NCBI GenBank assembly: GCA_016929465.1
Contig: JAFGIT010000401.1
Location: 1-6,532, forward strand
Length of the DNA: 6,532 nt
Direction of reading: 5' to 3'
DNA from: JAFGIT01 sp016929465 [NCBI: Candidatus Coatesbacteria bacterium]
Lineage (GTDB): Bacteria > B130-G9
Shown here: in pieces, positions 1 to 6,532 of the stretch
Position numbering within the stretch: the first letter of the stretch is position 1
Layout of the letters: each line of letters begins with the position of its first letter
Program-made: the position numbers and the translations under genes
Notes under the pieces: model-generated
The model's database searches: none
Told to the model about the DNA's origin: nothing
The model's input: only the letters and a program-made list of their open reading frames with translations

Positions 1-887
1 CCTTTCTGATCGAGCCAGCCGGTGTAGTTGATGAATCCATCTTTTCTCGCCGGGCCCTCGGTCACGAATAGCTCCACCTCGAGTCCAGCCTGCGCGAGCG
101 GAGCAACTGCCCTGAACAACACCTCATAGCCCTTCAGCGGGTCTCCCTTTCGACCGCACATCAATATGCGGTAGGGTGCACCATTCTTGCTAACAGCCGA
201 GGGAGCGAAATTCTCGGCATCGATGCCGGAGGGCGTAATCTGAATGCTCGGATTGATCGGGCGGAGCTTGCCTGCAATGTAATCATTGTAGCAGATAATC
301 AGATCGACCGAGGCGATCGCGCGACGCACTAAGTGAGGATATTGCGGAAGAAAAACAAGCCCCCTATTGAACGGAATGCTGAAGTGAGTGTTGGCTGGAT
401 ACTCTTCGAGCCACTCCCGTGCACACTGCACGCAGGGCAGGAAGTCCTTCCAACCGTTCAACCAATTACGTTCGCACTGTCGCATGCGATTGTCGATGAA
501 ATGGCCGTGCGATTTCGGGCATATCGATTCGTGTGCGTAGAACCTGAGCAGCCGTTTGTAACCCTTTAGGGCATCCACAACATACGGCTTGAAGTACCAA
601 CCATCGGCGACGAACACGTAGTCCGGTTTGAACTCATCAATGGCTGCTCGGAATCGCCTCGCGAATGTGAAGGGCTGAAACTCGTAATCTTTGAATGGTA
701 TCTTGCGCACTGCAAAGCCGGGCGATTGGGCCACTTTGCCTCTCGGAAAGCCAAGTCGAAAGTCGGGGCAGAAAAGAACAATATCGTGCGTCTTCGCTAG
801 CCCTGTCGCCACGTGTTGTATGTCGGTTCTCGCGCCACCGTCCGGCGGCCAATTGAAAAGAAGGTCGATGATAGCGATTCTGGCCAT
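1..887 (-). CDS. GT-B glycosyltransferase, family 4-like (3' end beyond window)
   Basis: The frame is open for 295 codons from ATG at 887 to the left edge. I translated it codon by codon and found no stop. It probably transfers a sugar from a nucleotide-sugar donor to a glycan, lipid or other acceptor at the cytoplasmic face; substrate unknown. The first Rossmann domain starts MARIAIIDLL with a glycine loop (PPDGGARTD, 14-22). The inter-domain SGID motif is at 220-223. The donor-phosphate motif (CGRKGDPLKG, 244-253) has R246 and K252 spaced as in GT4 enzymes such as PimA. TGWLDQK ends the visible part. The E-x7-E region and C-terminus lie outside. Cysteines 123, 138, 152 and 155 form a possible metal site. 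The start is well bounded: TGA lies in frame at 893-891, leaving only TTG 890 or ATG 887. No strong ribosome binding site is seen. No signal peptide or membrane segment is visible. Confidence 0.88.
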   Translation of the reverse strand, partial: MARIAIIDLLFNWPPDGGARTDIQHVATGLAKTHDIVLFCPDFRLGFPRGKVAQSPGFAVRKIPFKDYEFQPFTFARRFRAAIDEFKPDYVFVADGWYFKPYVVDALKGYKRLLRFYAHESICPKSHGHFIDNRMRQCERNWLNGWKDFLPCVQCAREWLEEYPANTHFSIPFNRGLVFLPQYPHLVRRAIASVDLIICYNDYIAGKLRPINPSIQITPSGIDAENFAPSAVSKNGAPYRILMCGRKGDPLKGYEVLFRAVAPLAQAGLEVELFVTEGPARKDGFINYTGWLDQK

Positions 888-961
888 CAATCAGAACCGC
901 ACTCTGGATGGAGAAGATGACATTATGTTGCTTCGCGGAAATGATGCCGTGGGTTTCGGTA

Positions 962-992
962 GATTCAATAATCGAGAGCCTTGGCTTGAATC
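962..992 (-). repeat. Inverted repeat in the leader of the glycosyltransferase gene
   Basis: The 133-nt gap 888-1020 separates the radical SAM gene from the glycosyltransferase. It holds a perfect 7-base inverted repeat, GATTCAA at 962-968 and TTGAATC at 986-992, with a 17-nt centre that itself contains GCCTTGGC (978-985). As RNA it could form a modest hairpin, but no U-run follows, so it is not a standard terminator. On the minus strand it coincides with a 9-codon reading frame (GTG 994-992 to TGA 967-965) preceded by GGAGGT at 1005-1000. It may be an operator, a leader hairpin or chance. No convincing promoter was found in the gap; a CATAAT at about 925 has no matching -35 box. Confidence 0.3.
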
Positions 993-1020
993 ACGATCGA
1001 CCTCCAACTCCGGACAGGCC

Positions 1021-2745
1021 TCACATCAACTCATAGATGCCGCTGATGCGCTTGAATAGGCCGAACTTGATAAGGCCTTTCTGGCCGACAGGGACATCAA
1101 TAGCCTTGGGCCGTATATCGATGTCTTTCTGGTAGATTGCGGAGCGTATCAGACCAAGTTGGCCGAGAATCAGCGAGCAGAAAGCGACGTATCTTAGAGT
1201 TTGCTCGGGATCCAGCCTGCGGTATTTGACCAGCTCACGCCAGATCTGGCGCAGCGTCAATTGCCCGCTGCACGCATCGAAGAAGGCTCTCACAAACTTG
1301 AGATACCTCGAGTGCTCGATCCTGTGCTCCATAATTGTCTGATTGATGTGATGGAATTCGTAATTCGTGTCGCATATCGCGTCGAGGCAAATCCAGTAGT
1401 CCACCGGTCTCAGACGCTTCGTTGTCCGAACTGGGACATCGTCGAGTAATGAGTTCGGCACGAAGTTGATCTTGTGGTGGTAGTAATCAGACCAGTCCTT
1501 GGCCAGGACAATGCCGAGCTCGGGCGCCATGTCGAACAGCTTGGTTCCAGGGTGTGCGGTGCAGAATTGGCCCACATAGACTGGATAACGCAACGGGTGG
1601 AAATACTCTGCCCATGGCAGGCCTTCGTGGATCTTGTCGATGAATTTGGCCTGCAGATAATAGCCCACGATCGTCTCGCCCGGATTGAACGCCATATAGG
1701 TGAACATCGGATACATGCCAACCTCGGTCTGGATCCTGGCGCAGGTCATGATGTCCTCGAGCGACTCCTGCTTATCGATCATCTCGAAAGTCTCAGGATT
1801 CGCGCTCTCGATCCCTATCTCCATTCCGATACATCCGGAATCTCTAGCCAGCTGCATCAGATCGGCGTTCTTGATCAGGTGTGAGGCCCTCGTCAGCCCG
1901 ACCCAGTTGATCTTGAGCCCACGCCGAATTATCTCCTCACAAAGCGGCTTGATGTAATCGCGAACCATGAAGAGGTTGTCATCCCAGAAGTGGATCTGAT
2001 GGATGCCAAGCTGTTTCCCAATAGTCTCGATTTCGTCCACGACCTTGACCGGATCGCGATACCTGACCTTGCGTCGCCAAAGAAAGGGCGATGTGCAGTA
2101 TATGCAGTTGTAGGGGCATCCACGGGAGCCGACGACCGGCACACGCTTCCCGCCCGTAACGTGCATATTTGTGTCATAGCAGTTGATGTTTAGAAGGTCC
2201 CATGCCGGGAATGGGAGCTCATCCAGGTCCTGGATGAAGCCATCGTCCGGCCAGGATTTGAATTCGGCATCGGGAGTCGAACGGTAGCCGAAGCCGGGAA
2301 TCCCGTCGAGCGATTCCCCGGCCTTGATCCGCCGCACAAACTCGCAGAAAGGTTTTTCACCCTCCCGTATTATGATGTAATCGGCATGCTTCGAGGCCTC
2401 TTCAGGGAAGATCGTCGAGTGAACTCCGCCAAAGACGATCTTGGCGCTGGGGCAGAGCTTCTTGAGAGCAGGGCTTAACGTATAGGCGAACGAAGCCTGG
2501 GCGGTCCAGAATGTGATCCCTATAATGTCACGTTTCTTCTGCCAGAATCGCTGGCATATCTCGCTGTAATCGAGGTTCTCCGCCTGGGCGTCAAGAATAT
2601 CGATGTCGATACCCGGTATCTTCTCACGAAGGTAAGACGCTATATAGAGGAGCGACAGCGGCATCACCCGCTTGTGTCGTTCGTTGATCGCGAGGGGTAG
2701 CTGTATCAGTAATATGTTGAGCTCTTCGCCCGTATCACCATCCAT
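1021..2745 (-). CDS. Radical SAM protein with N-terminal cobalamin-binding-type domain
   Basis: A 574-residue protein of the B12-binding/radical SAM superfamily (BchE-like architecture). Residues about 9-140 form the Rossmann-like domain, with MPLSLLYIASYL (28-39) and GGVH (106-109). The DxHxxG lower-ligand motif is absent, so any cobalamin would be bound base-off without protein histidine. The radical SAM barrel (about 200-400) has the [4Fe-4S] motif CPYNCIYC (C210, C214, C217), the FWDDN strand (253-257), GIES (311-314) and NPGET (354-358). The last 150 or so residues are an unassigned, probably helical extension. Family members methylate unactivated carbons or phosphorus, cyclise or rearrange substrates; the reaction here is unknown. 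The start is fixed by TGA in frame at 2754-2752 and GAGGT four bases before the ATG. It begins 11 bases after infB stops, so it is probably co-transcribed. No membrane segments; probably cytoplasmic. Confidence 0.93.
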   Translation of the reverse strand: MDGDTGEELNILLIQLPLAINERHKRVMPLSLLYIASYLREKIPGIDIDILDAQAENLDYSEICQRFWQKKRDIIGITFWTAQASFAYTLSPALKKLCPSAKIVFGGVHSTIFPEEASKHADYIIIREGEKPFCEFVRRIKAGESLDGIPGFGYRSTPDAEFKSWPDDGFIQDLDELPFPAWDLLNINCYDTNMHVTGGKRVPVVGSRGCPYNCIYCTSPFLWRRKVRYRDPVKVVDEIETIGKQLGIHQIHFWDDNLFMVRDYIKPLCEEIIRRGLKINWVGLTRASHLIKNADLMQLARDSGCIGMEIGIESANPETFEMIDKQESLEDIMTCARIQTEVGMYPMFTYMAFNPGETIVGYYLQAKFIDKIHEGLPWAEYFHPLRYPVYVGQFCTAHPGTKLFDMAPELGIVLAKDWSDYYHHKINFVPNSLLDDVPVRTTKRLRPVDYWICLDAICDTNYEFHHINQTIMEHRIEHSRYLKFVRAFFDACSGQLTLRQIWRELVKYRRLDPEQTLRYVAFCSLILGQLGLIRSAIYQKDIDIRPKAIDVPVGQKGLIKFGLFKRISGIYELM

Positions 2746-2748
2746 CAG

Positions 2749-2753
2749 ACCTC
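2749..2753 (-). promoter_or_regulatory. Ribosome binding site of the radical SAM gene
   Basis: GAGGT lies four bases upstream of the ATG at 2745 and inside the 11-base gap after the infB stop (TAG, 2759-2757). This fixes the start choice and suggests that ribosomes finishing infB can reinitiate on the radical SAM gene. It is direct sequence support for membership of the same transcript. Confidence 0.65.
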
Positions 2754-2756
2754 AGC

Positions 2757-4853
2757 CTACCCCGCAGTCTCTTCGACTAGGTGATAGCAGTGGATCACGT
2801 CCCCCACTTCGTAGTCCTGGAAACCATGCAGGCCGATTCCGCAGTCGAAATTCGTCTGGACCTCTTTGACGTCCTTCTTGAAGCGCTTGAGGGAGGCCAT
2901 GCGACCCGTGTATATCTCCTCGCCGCCACGAAGAAGACGCGCCTTTCCGTCACGCACCATGCGGCCCGTAAGTACGAAACAGCCCGCCACTTTTCCAATA
3001 TTCGGAACTGAGAAGACCGCGCGTATCTCTGCTGTGCCGAGCTCCTCCTCGACCAACGTCGGCTTGGCCATCTTCTTGATGACCATCTCAACGTGATCCA
3101 GAAGCGAATAGATGATGTCGAAGACCTTTATCTGTACATCTTGCTGCTTCGCGAATGCCGCAATGGCTGAATCGACCTTTATGCCAAAGCCTATTATTTC
3201 AGCCTGGGCGATCTCGGCGAGTGAAACGTCCGCCTTCGATACGCTGCCGACACCGGAGTGGATGATCTCTATCTTCACCTCTTCCGTAGCGAGCTTCATG
3301 AGCGATCCACTCAGGGCTCCCAAAGAGCCGAATACATCCGCCTTCAGGATGATATTGAGGCAGTTCTCCTCCTTCTCCTCCTCGAGTGGAAGCAGGATCG
3401 CCTCGCGACGCACCTGCGGCGCCGCTCTGGACTCCTCCTCACGCTGCAGCTCGGCCAGGCTCGCAAGGTACTCCTTGGCCTTGCGACCCTTCGGTATTAC
3501 GCTAAATACCTCGCCAGCATCCGGCAGAGAGTCGAATCCCATGACCTCCACTGGCCGTGAAGGACCAGCTGCCTTGACGTTTCTCCCCCGATCGTCGGTC
3601 ATGGCCCTGACCTTGCCGGTCGTCGTTCCCGCAACGAAGATGTCGCCTCCCTCCAACTGCCCCGCTTGGACCAGCACCGTAGCGACCGGTCCTCGCCCCT
3701 TGTCGAGCTTCGTCTCGATTATCAGGCCCTTTGCGGGTCCTTTGGAGGGTGCTGTCAAATCGGCCATCTCTGCCACGAGGAGAATCATCTCAATCAGAGT
3801 ATCAAGCCCCTGACGCTTGATCGCCGAAGTCGGGACGAAGATGGTGTCGCCCCCCTCGTCCTCGGGAATCAGTCCAAATCGTGCGAAGCTGCGCTTGACG
3901 CGCTCAACATTCTCCATCGCACGGTCCATTTTATTCAATGCGACTATTATCGGGACACCGGCTGCCTGTGCGTGGCGTATTGCCTCCTGAGTCTGGGGCA
4001 TAATTCCATCATCAACGGCAACGACAAGCACGACGATATCGGTTACGTGCGCCCCACGAGCTCGCATGGCGGTGAACGCCTGGTGCCCGGGCGTGTCCAG
4101 GAAGACAACGTCTCCCTGAGGCGTGGTTACGTAATAAGCCCCGATGTGCTGCGTGATGTTACCGGACTCAGCCTCAACGATCTTCGACTTTCTTATCTCG
4201 TCGAGGATTGTCGTTTTGCCATGGTCAACGTGACCCATAATCGTGACAACCGGCGCTCTTCGAGCTACGTTCTTACGAAACGCTCCGGTCTCGAGCGCGA
4301 TCTTGAGCAGAGCATCACTCGCCCCTTCGCCAACCTCCACCTCGGCACCGAACCTCCTGGCCAATCGGGTAGTCGTGTCGAAGTCTAGTATCCTGCTGCT
4401 AGAAGCCTCTTTGCCCTCCTCCTGAAGAGCCTCTTTGAGATGCTCGGACGTAGTCCTGAGCTTCTGAGCCAACTCATCTATGGTCAGGGATTTCTCCAGT
4501 ATGATCTTCTTGGGCGGAGTCGGCTTCTCCTCGACCGGCTCTCTAACCGGCTCGGGAGGTGTTTCCTTGACCTCAGGGATTCTCTCCTTCTTCTCCGGTT
4601 TTTCCGGCTTCTTGGGGGGATGCTTCGGCGGCTTTGGCTCTTCTTTCTCGTCTGCTTTCTTCTTGGTTGCCTTCTTCTGGACCTCAGGCTCTTCCTCCTC
4701 GAGGAAGTGCTCTCTGATCAGCTCGACTGCGACATCATCAATCCCGCTCATGTGGGACTTCACGGAGACGCCAAGCTCCTCGAGAACGGATAAGATTTCC
4801 TTCGAGCCAATATTCAGCTCTTTTGCGAGCTGATATACACGCGTAGTAGCCAT
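2757..4853 (-). CDS. infB: Translation initiation factor IF-2
   Basis: IF2 is the GTPase that delivers formyl-methionyl initiator tRNA to the 30S subunit and promotes 50S joining. The protein has 698 residues, close to compact IF2s such as that of Bacillus and shorter than the roughly 890 of E. coli. An IF2_N domain opens it (1-50, [10 protein letters not shown]). A charged Lys/Glu/Pro-rich linker follows (about 52-118), then a second IF2_N-like module (about 121-175). The G domain has G1 GHVDHGKT (207-214), G2 around NITQHIGAY (232-240), G3 DTPGH with catalytic-type H257 (253-257), G4 NKMD (307-310) and G5 SAI (343-345). Domains II and III follow, then the initiator-tRNA-binding C-terminal domain with [12 protein letters not shown] (654-665) and CGIG (671-674). 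The start is fixed by an in-frame TAG twelve bases upstream and a modest AGAAG site. All key residues are present. Confidence 0.98.
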   Translation of the reverse strand: MATTRVYQLAKELNIGSKEILSVLEELGVSVKSHMSGIDDVAVELIREHFLEEEEPEVQKKATKKKADEKEEPKPPKHPPKKPEKPEKKERIPEVKETPPEPVREPVEEKPTPPKKIILEKSLTIDELAQKLRTTSEHLKEALQEEGKEASSSRILDFDTTTRLARRFGAEVEVGEGASDALLKIALETGAFRKNVARRAPVVTIMGHVDHGKTTILDEIRKSKIVEAESGNITQHIGAYYVTTPQGDVVFLDTPGHQAFTAMRARGAHVTDIVVLVVAVDDGIMPQTQEAIRHAQAAGVPIIVALNKMDRAMENVERVKRSFARFGLIPEDEGGDTIFVPTSAIKRQGLDTLIEMILLVAEMADLTAPSKGPAKGLIIETKLDKGRGPVATVLVQAGQLEGGDIFVAGTTTGKVRAMTDDRGRNVKAAGPSRPVEVMGFDSLPDAGEVFSVIPKGRKAKEYLASLAELQREEESRAAPQVRREAILLPLEEEKEENCLNIILKADVFGSLGALSGSLMKLATEEVKIEIIHSGVGSVSKADVSLAEIAQAEIIGFGIKVDSAIAAFAKQQDVQIKVFDIIYSLLDHVEMVIKKMAKPTLVEEELGTAEIRAVFSVPNIGKVAGCFVLTGRMVRDGKARLLRGGEEIYTGRMASLKRFKKDVKEVQTNFDCGIGLHGFQDYEVGDVIHCYHLVEETAG

Positions 4854-4886
4854 AAATATCTTCTATTCGATCTTTCTGCTTTGATT

Positions 4887-4905
4887 AGTCTCGATATTAG
4901 AGACT
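4887..4905 (-). repeat. Inverted repeat (possible hairpin) in the nusA-infB gap
   Basis: AGTCTC (4887-4892) and GAGACT (4900-4905) are perfect inverted 6-base arms around a 7-base A/T-rich loop. The repeat is centred in the 57-nt nusA-infB gap, some 20 bases upstream of the infB ribosome binding site. The transcript could form a small stem-loop. No U-run follows, so it is not a typical intrinsic terminator. A processing site or a modulator of infB expression is possible, but a stem this short may also be chance. Confidence 0.35.
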
Positions 4906-4910
4906 CTTAC

Positions 4911-6233
4911 TTAGCTTTTCCCAGATGAATTAGCCTTTGTCCCCCGATCGGATTTCTTCTGTGTTGCCTTGTCATCCCGCATTCTCCCCTGAGCGCAGAG
5001 GACGGCAGTTCGTGCCTGTTTCATCTTGATGTCGAGTAGCCTTGCGAGCTCATCGGGAGTCTTTGCCGCGATCGTCTCGATGGAGAGGAGTCCGCTCTTC
5101 TCGAGCATTTCGAGGTTCTTCTTATCGAATCCTACTTCTTTGATAAGTAGCTCCTTGAAGTGTTCGAGTGCCTCCAGCCTCCGGCCGTCCTCCTCACGAG
5201 CCAGAGACTCCTTAAGTACCTGCAGCGAATATCCTGTGAGCTTTCCGGCCAAGGAGACATTCTGCCAGTGCCTTCCCACGGCCTGCGAGAAATCACCGTC
5301 AGGAACAACCACCCTCGCGGTCTTCCTATCCTTGTCCAGAGCAACCGACAGCACCTTGGCTGGAACCAAGGCGTTGCGTATGTAATTCTCAGGCTTCTCG
5401 TCCCAATTGACGATGTCGATTAGTTCGCCTTTGAGCTCCCTGATTACCGTTTGAACCCGAGCGCCTCTGACGCCTACGCAGGCTCCAACCGCATCGATGC
5501 TCTCGTCATGTGACATGACGCTCATCTTGGTCCTCTCACCGGCGATTCTCTCGATGTCCTTGATCTCCACGATGCCGCTTCCGACCTCCGCGACTGCAGA
5601 CTCGAAAAGCCTCCTCACGAGACCAGGATGCGTGCGAGAGAGAATAACCTGGGCGCGGCTGCCACGCTCCGCAACCTCCGCGACATAGGCACAGACTCTG
5701 TCGCCATAGCGGAACCGCTCCTGGGGTAGCTTGTCACGCCGAAATATCATGCCCTCGGCACGACCCAGGTCCAAGACGGTCCCGGCCGGCTCGGAACGTA
5801 TTACGAGGCCTGTGACCATCTCGCCGACCCTGTCCCCATACTCCGACTGAACGGCCTCCTTCTCGGCCTCTCTCACCTTCTGCATAATAACCTGCTTGGC
5901 TATCTGGGCGGCTATACGCCCGAAGTCCTTCACTTCCCTGGGGATCTTAACCAGATCGCCTTCCAGCAAAGCCTCGGCAGGGAGCTTCTTGACCTTTGAC
6001 GCGGCTATCTCAAAATCGGGCTCTGATACAACATCGACGACCTTCCGAACCTCGTAGATCGAGATCTCCCCGCTCTCCGGATCGATCTTGACCTCAATGT
6101 TCCTTGGCGTCGAGTCTATATCACGACTCACCGCTGCTGCGAGCGCGGTCTCGACGGCGGCGATCAGCCTGTCTTTCGAGACGCCCTTCTCAAATTCCAG
6201 CGACTCTATAGCCTTAATCAACTGCTTGTTCAT
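4911..6233 (-). CDS. nusA: Transcription termination/antitermination factor NusA
   Basis: NusA binds RNA polymerase and nascent RNA, modulating pausing, termination and antitermination. The 440 residues show the N-terminal polymerase-binding domain (about 1-125, starting MNKQLIKAIESLEFEKGVSK), an S1 domain (about 134-200), KH1 (about 200-280, with GVRG at 254-257 in the conserved VGACVGVRGARVQ stretch) and KH2 (about 285-345). One helix-hairpin-helix-like module (about 371-415) follows, then a Lys/Ser-rich tail. E. coli NusA (495 residues) has two such C-terminal repeats; only one is evident here. KH2 is unusual: its loop reads VGRHWQN (319-325), where the family normally has GxxG as in GRGGQN, so Trp323 replaces the second glycine. 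The start is supported by GAGAG six bases before the ATG and an in-frame TGA at 6245-6243. It lies 21 bases after rimP and 57 before infB, the standard order. Confidence 0.97.
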   Translation of the reverse strand: MNKQLIKAIESLEFEKGVSKDRLIAAVETALAAAVSRDIDSTPRNIEVKIDPESGEISIYEVRKVVDVVSEPDFEIAASKVKKLPAEALLEGDLVKIPREVKDFGRIAAQIAKQVIMQKVREAEKEAVQSEYGDRVGEMVTGLVIRSEPAGTVLDLGRAEGMIFRRDKLPQERFRYGDRVCAYVAEVAERGSRAQVILSRTHPGLVRRLFESAVAEVGSGIVEIKDIERIAGERTKMSVMSHDESIDAVGACVGVRGARVQTVIRELKGELIDIVNWDEKPENYIRNALVPAKVLSVALDKDRKTARVVVPDGDFSQAVGRHWQNVSLAGKLTGYSLQVLKESLAREEDGRRLEALEHFKELLIKEVGFDKKNLEMLEKSGLLSIETIAAKTPDELARLLDIKMKQARTAVLCAQGRMRDDKATQKKSDRGTKANSSGKS

Positions 6234-6239
6234 ACAAAA

Positions 6240-6244
6240 CTCTC
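6240..6244 (-). promoter_or_regulatory. Ribosome binding site of nusA
   Basis: GAGAG sits six bases before the ATG at 6233, within the 21-base gap after the rimP stop. With the in-frame TGA at 6245-6243 it settles the nusA start. The gap has no room for a promoter, so rimP and nusA should share a transcript. Confidence 0.55.
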
Positions 6245-6254
6245 AAGAGCCCCA

Positions 6255-6532
6255 CTATTCTCTGTCAATCCCAGCAAGAAGCTCCTTCGTCGTATAGTGC
6301 AAATTTGCACGCTGTATGCTCTCGAAGGGCACTTCAAACATCTCGTCGGGCGAAATCTCAAACACGATCGTCGCCTCGCCTTCTGCCCATTTCACTTCCC
6401 GAATGACCCCGATGAATCTCTTCCTTCGCTCGATCATCCTGAGAAGCGAAATCTTTACACTGCGGCCGCAAAATCGCTCGAAATCAACCGGCTTCTTCAG
6501 CGGCCTCAAAACACCAGGCGACGATACTTCGA
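6255..6532 (-). CDS. rimP: Ribosome maturation factor RimP (5' part beyond window)
   Basis: RimP assists late assembly of the 30S ribosomal subunit. The last 91 codons are visible, about 60% of the usual 150-160 residues. The segment begins with EVSSPG, the strongly conserved end of the N-terminal domain, then RPLKKPVDFERFCGR leading into the C-terminal Sm-like beta-barrel domain, and ends LLAGIDRE. The two leftover bases at the edge, TC, fit the hydrophobic codon (such as Ile or Leu) that normally precedes this motif. A TTG at 6509 could be taken for a start, but the reading frame and the family motif continue through it to the edge, so it is an internal leucine codon. The frame ends at TAG (6257-6255), 21 bases before nusA, in the widespread rimP-nusA-infB order. 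Residues after SSPG read VLRPL rather than the common LDRPL, a mild variation. Confidence 0.93.
   Translation of the reverse strand, partial: EVSSPGVLRPLKKPVDFERFCGRSVKISLLRMIERRKRFIGVIREVKWAEGEATIVFEISPDEMFEVPFESIQRANLHYTTKELLAGIDRE

Noticed and set aside
566-852. Short minus-strand frames of 71 codons at 566-781 and 637-852.
   Set aside because: They are out-of-frame shadows of the glycosyltransferase, whose own frame runs uninterrupted from 887 to the left edge and carries the GT4 motifs.
888-1020. A transcription terminator after the radical SAM gene.
   Set aside because: The only inverted repeat has weak A/T-rich arms and no following U-run in the direction of transcription.
925-1059. 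Plus-strand 44-codon frame from ATG 925, preceded by GGAGAAGAT, within a longer frame beginning at 691.
   Set aside because: The Shine-Dalgarno-like sequence is suggestive, but the peptide resembles nothing I know, overlaps the 3' end of the radical SAM gene in antisense, and has no visible promoter.
3112-4388. Long plus-strand frames of over 200 codons.
   Set aside because: Both are fully antisense to the IF2 GTPase and later domains, show no domain-like composition, and reflect the codon bias of infB.
4440-4793. Plus-strand frame encoding a Leu/Phe-rich, membrane-like protein of 117 residues.
   Set aside because: It is antisense to the Lys/Glu/Pro-rich linker of IF2. Complementing AAG/GAG codons yields Leu and Phe, so the hydrophobic look is an artefact.
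6255-6509. An 84-residue protein starting at TTG 6509.
   Set aside because: The frame continues upstream to the window edge through EVSSPG, the conserved RimP motif, so this is an internal codon of a truncated rimP.

Overview
The window is bacterial. It carries bacterial-type IF2, NusA and RimP, and all five coding regions lie on the minus strand, so transcription runs from right (6532) to left (1). No phylum can be assigned safely. Base composition is moderate to slightly GC-rich by eye, and nothing in the proteins is diagnostic of a lineage. Two genes are cut by the window edges: rimP loses its 5' half at the right edge, and a glycosyltransferase loses its 3' end at the left edge.

Right half (about 2757-6532): the classic translation and transcription cluster rimP-nusA-infB. 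RimP matures the 30S ribosomal subunit, NusA is a transcription elongation/termination factor that binds RNA and RNA polymerase, and IF2 is the GTPase that places initiator tRNA on the ribosome. The gaps are short (21 and 57 nt), which fits one operon whose promoter lies beyond the right edge. The ylxR and L7Ae-like genes that separate nusA from infB in many bacteria are absent. The 57-nt nusA-infB gap instead holds a small perfect inverted repeat.

Left half (about 1-2756): infB is not followed by rbfA and truB. Eleven bases after its stop, behind a good Shine-Dalgarno sequence, a radical SAM protein with an N-terminal cobalamin-binding-type fold begins. After a 133-nt intergenic stretch comes a family 4-like GT-B glycosyltransferase, read as one stop-free frame from 887 to the left edge. 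These two look like accessory, perhaps envelope or small-molecule modification genes, placed directly behind a core operon. Their joint function is inference only.

There are no RNA genes, mobile elements or CRISPR arrays. The points most worth a second look are the lost second glycine of the GxxG loop in the NusA KH2 domain, the fusion of an accessory radical SAM gene to the infB operon, a four-cysteine pattern in the glycosyltransferase, and a hairpin coinciding with a tiny SD-preceded reading frame ahead of the glycosyltransferase. I saw no convincing sign of an entirely new system.
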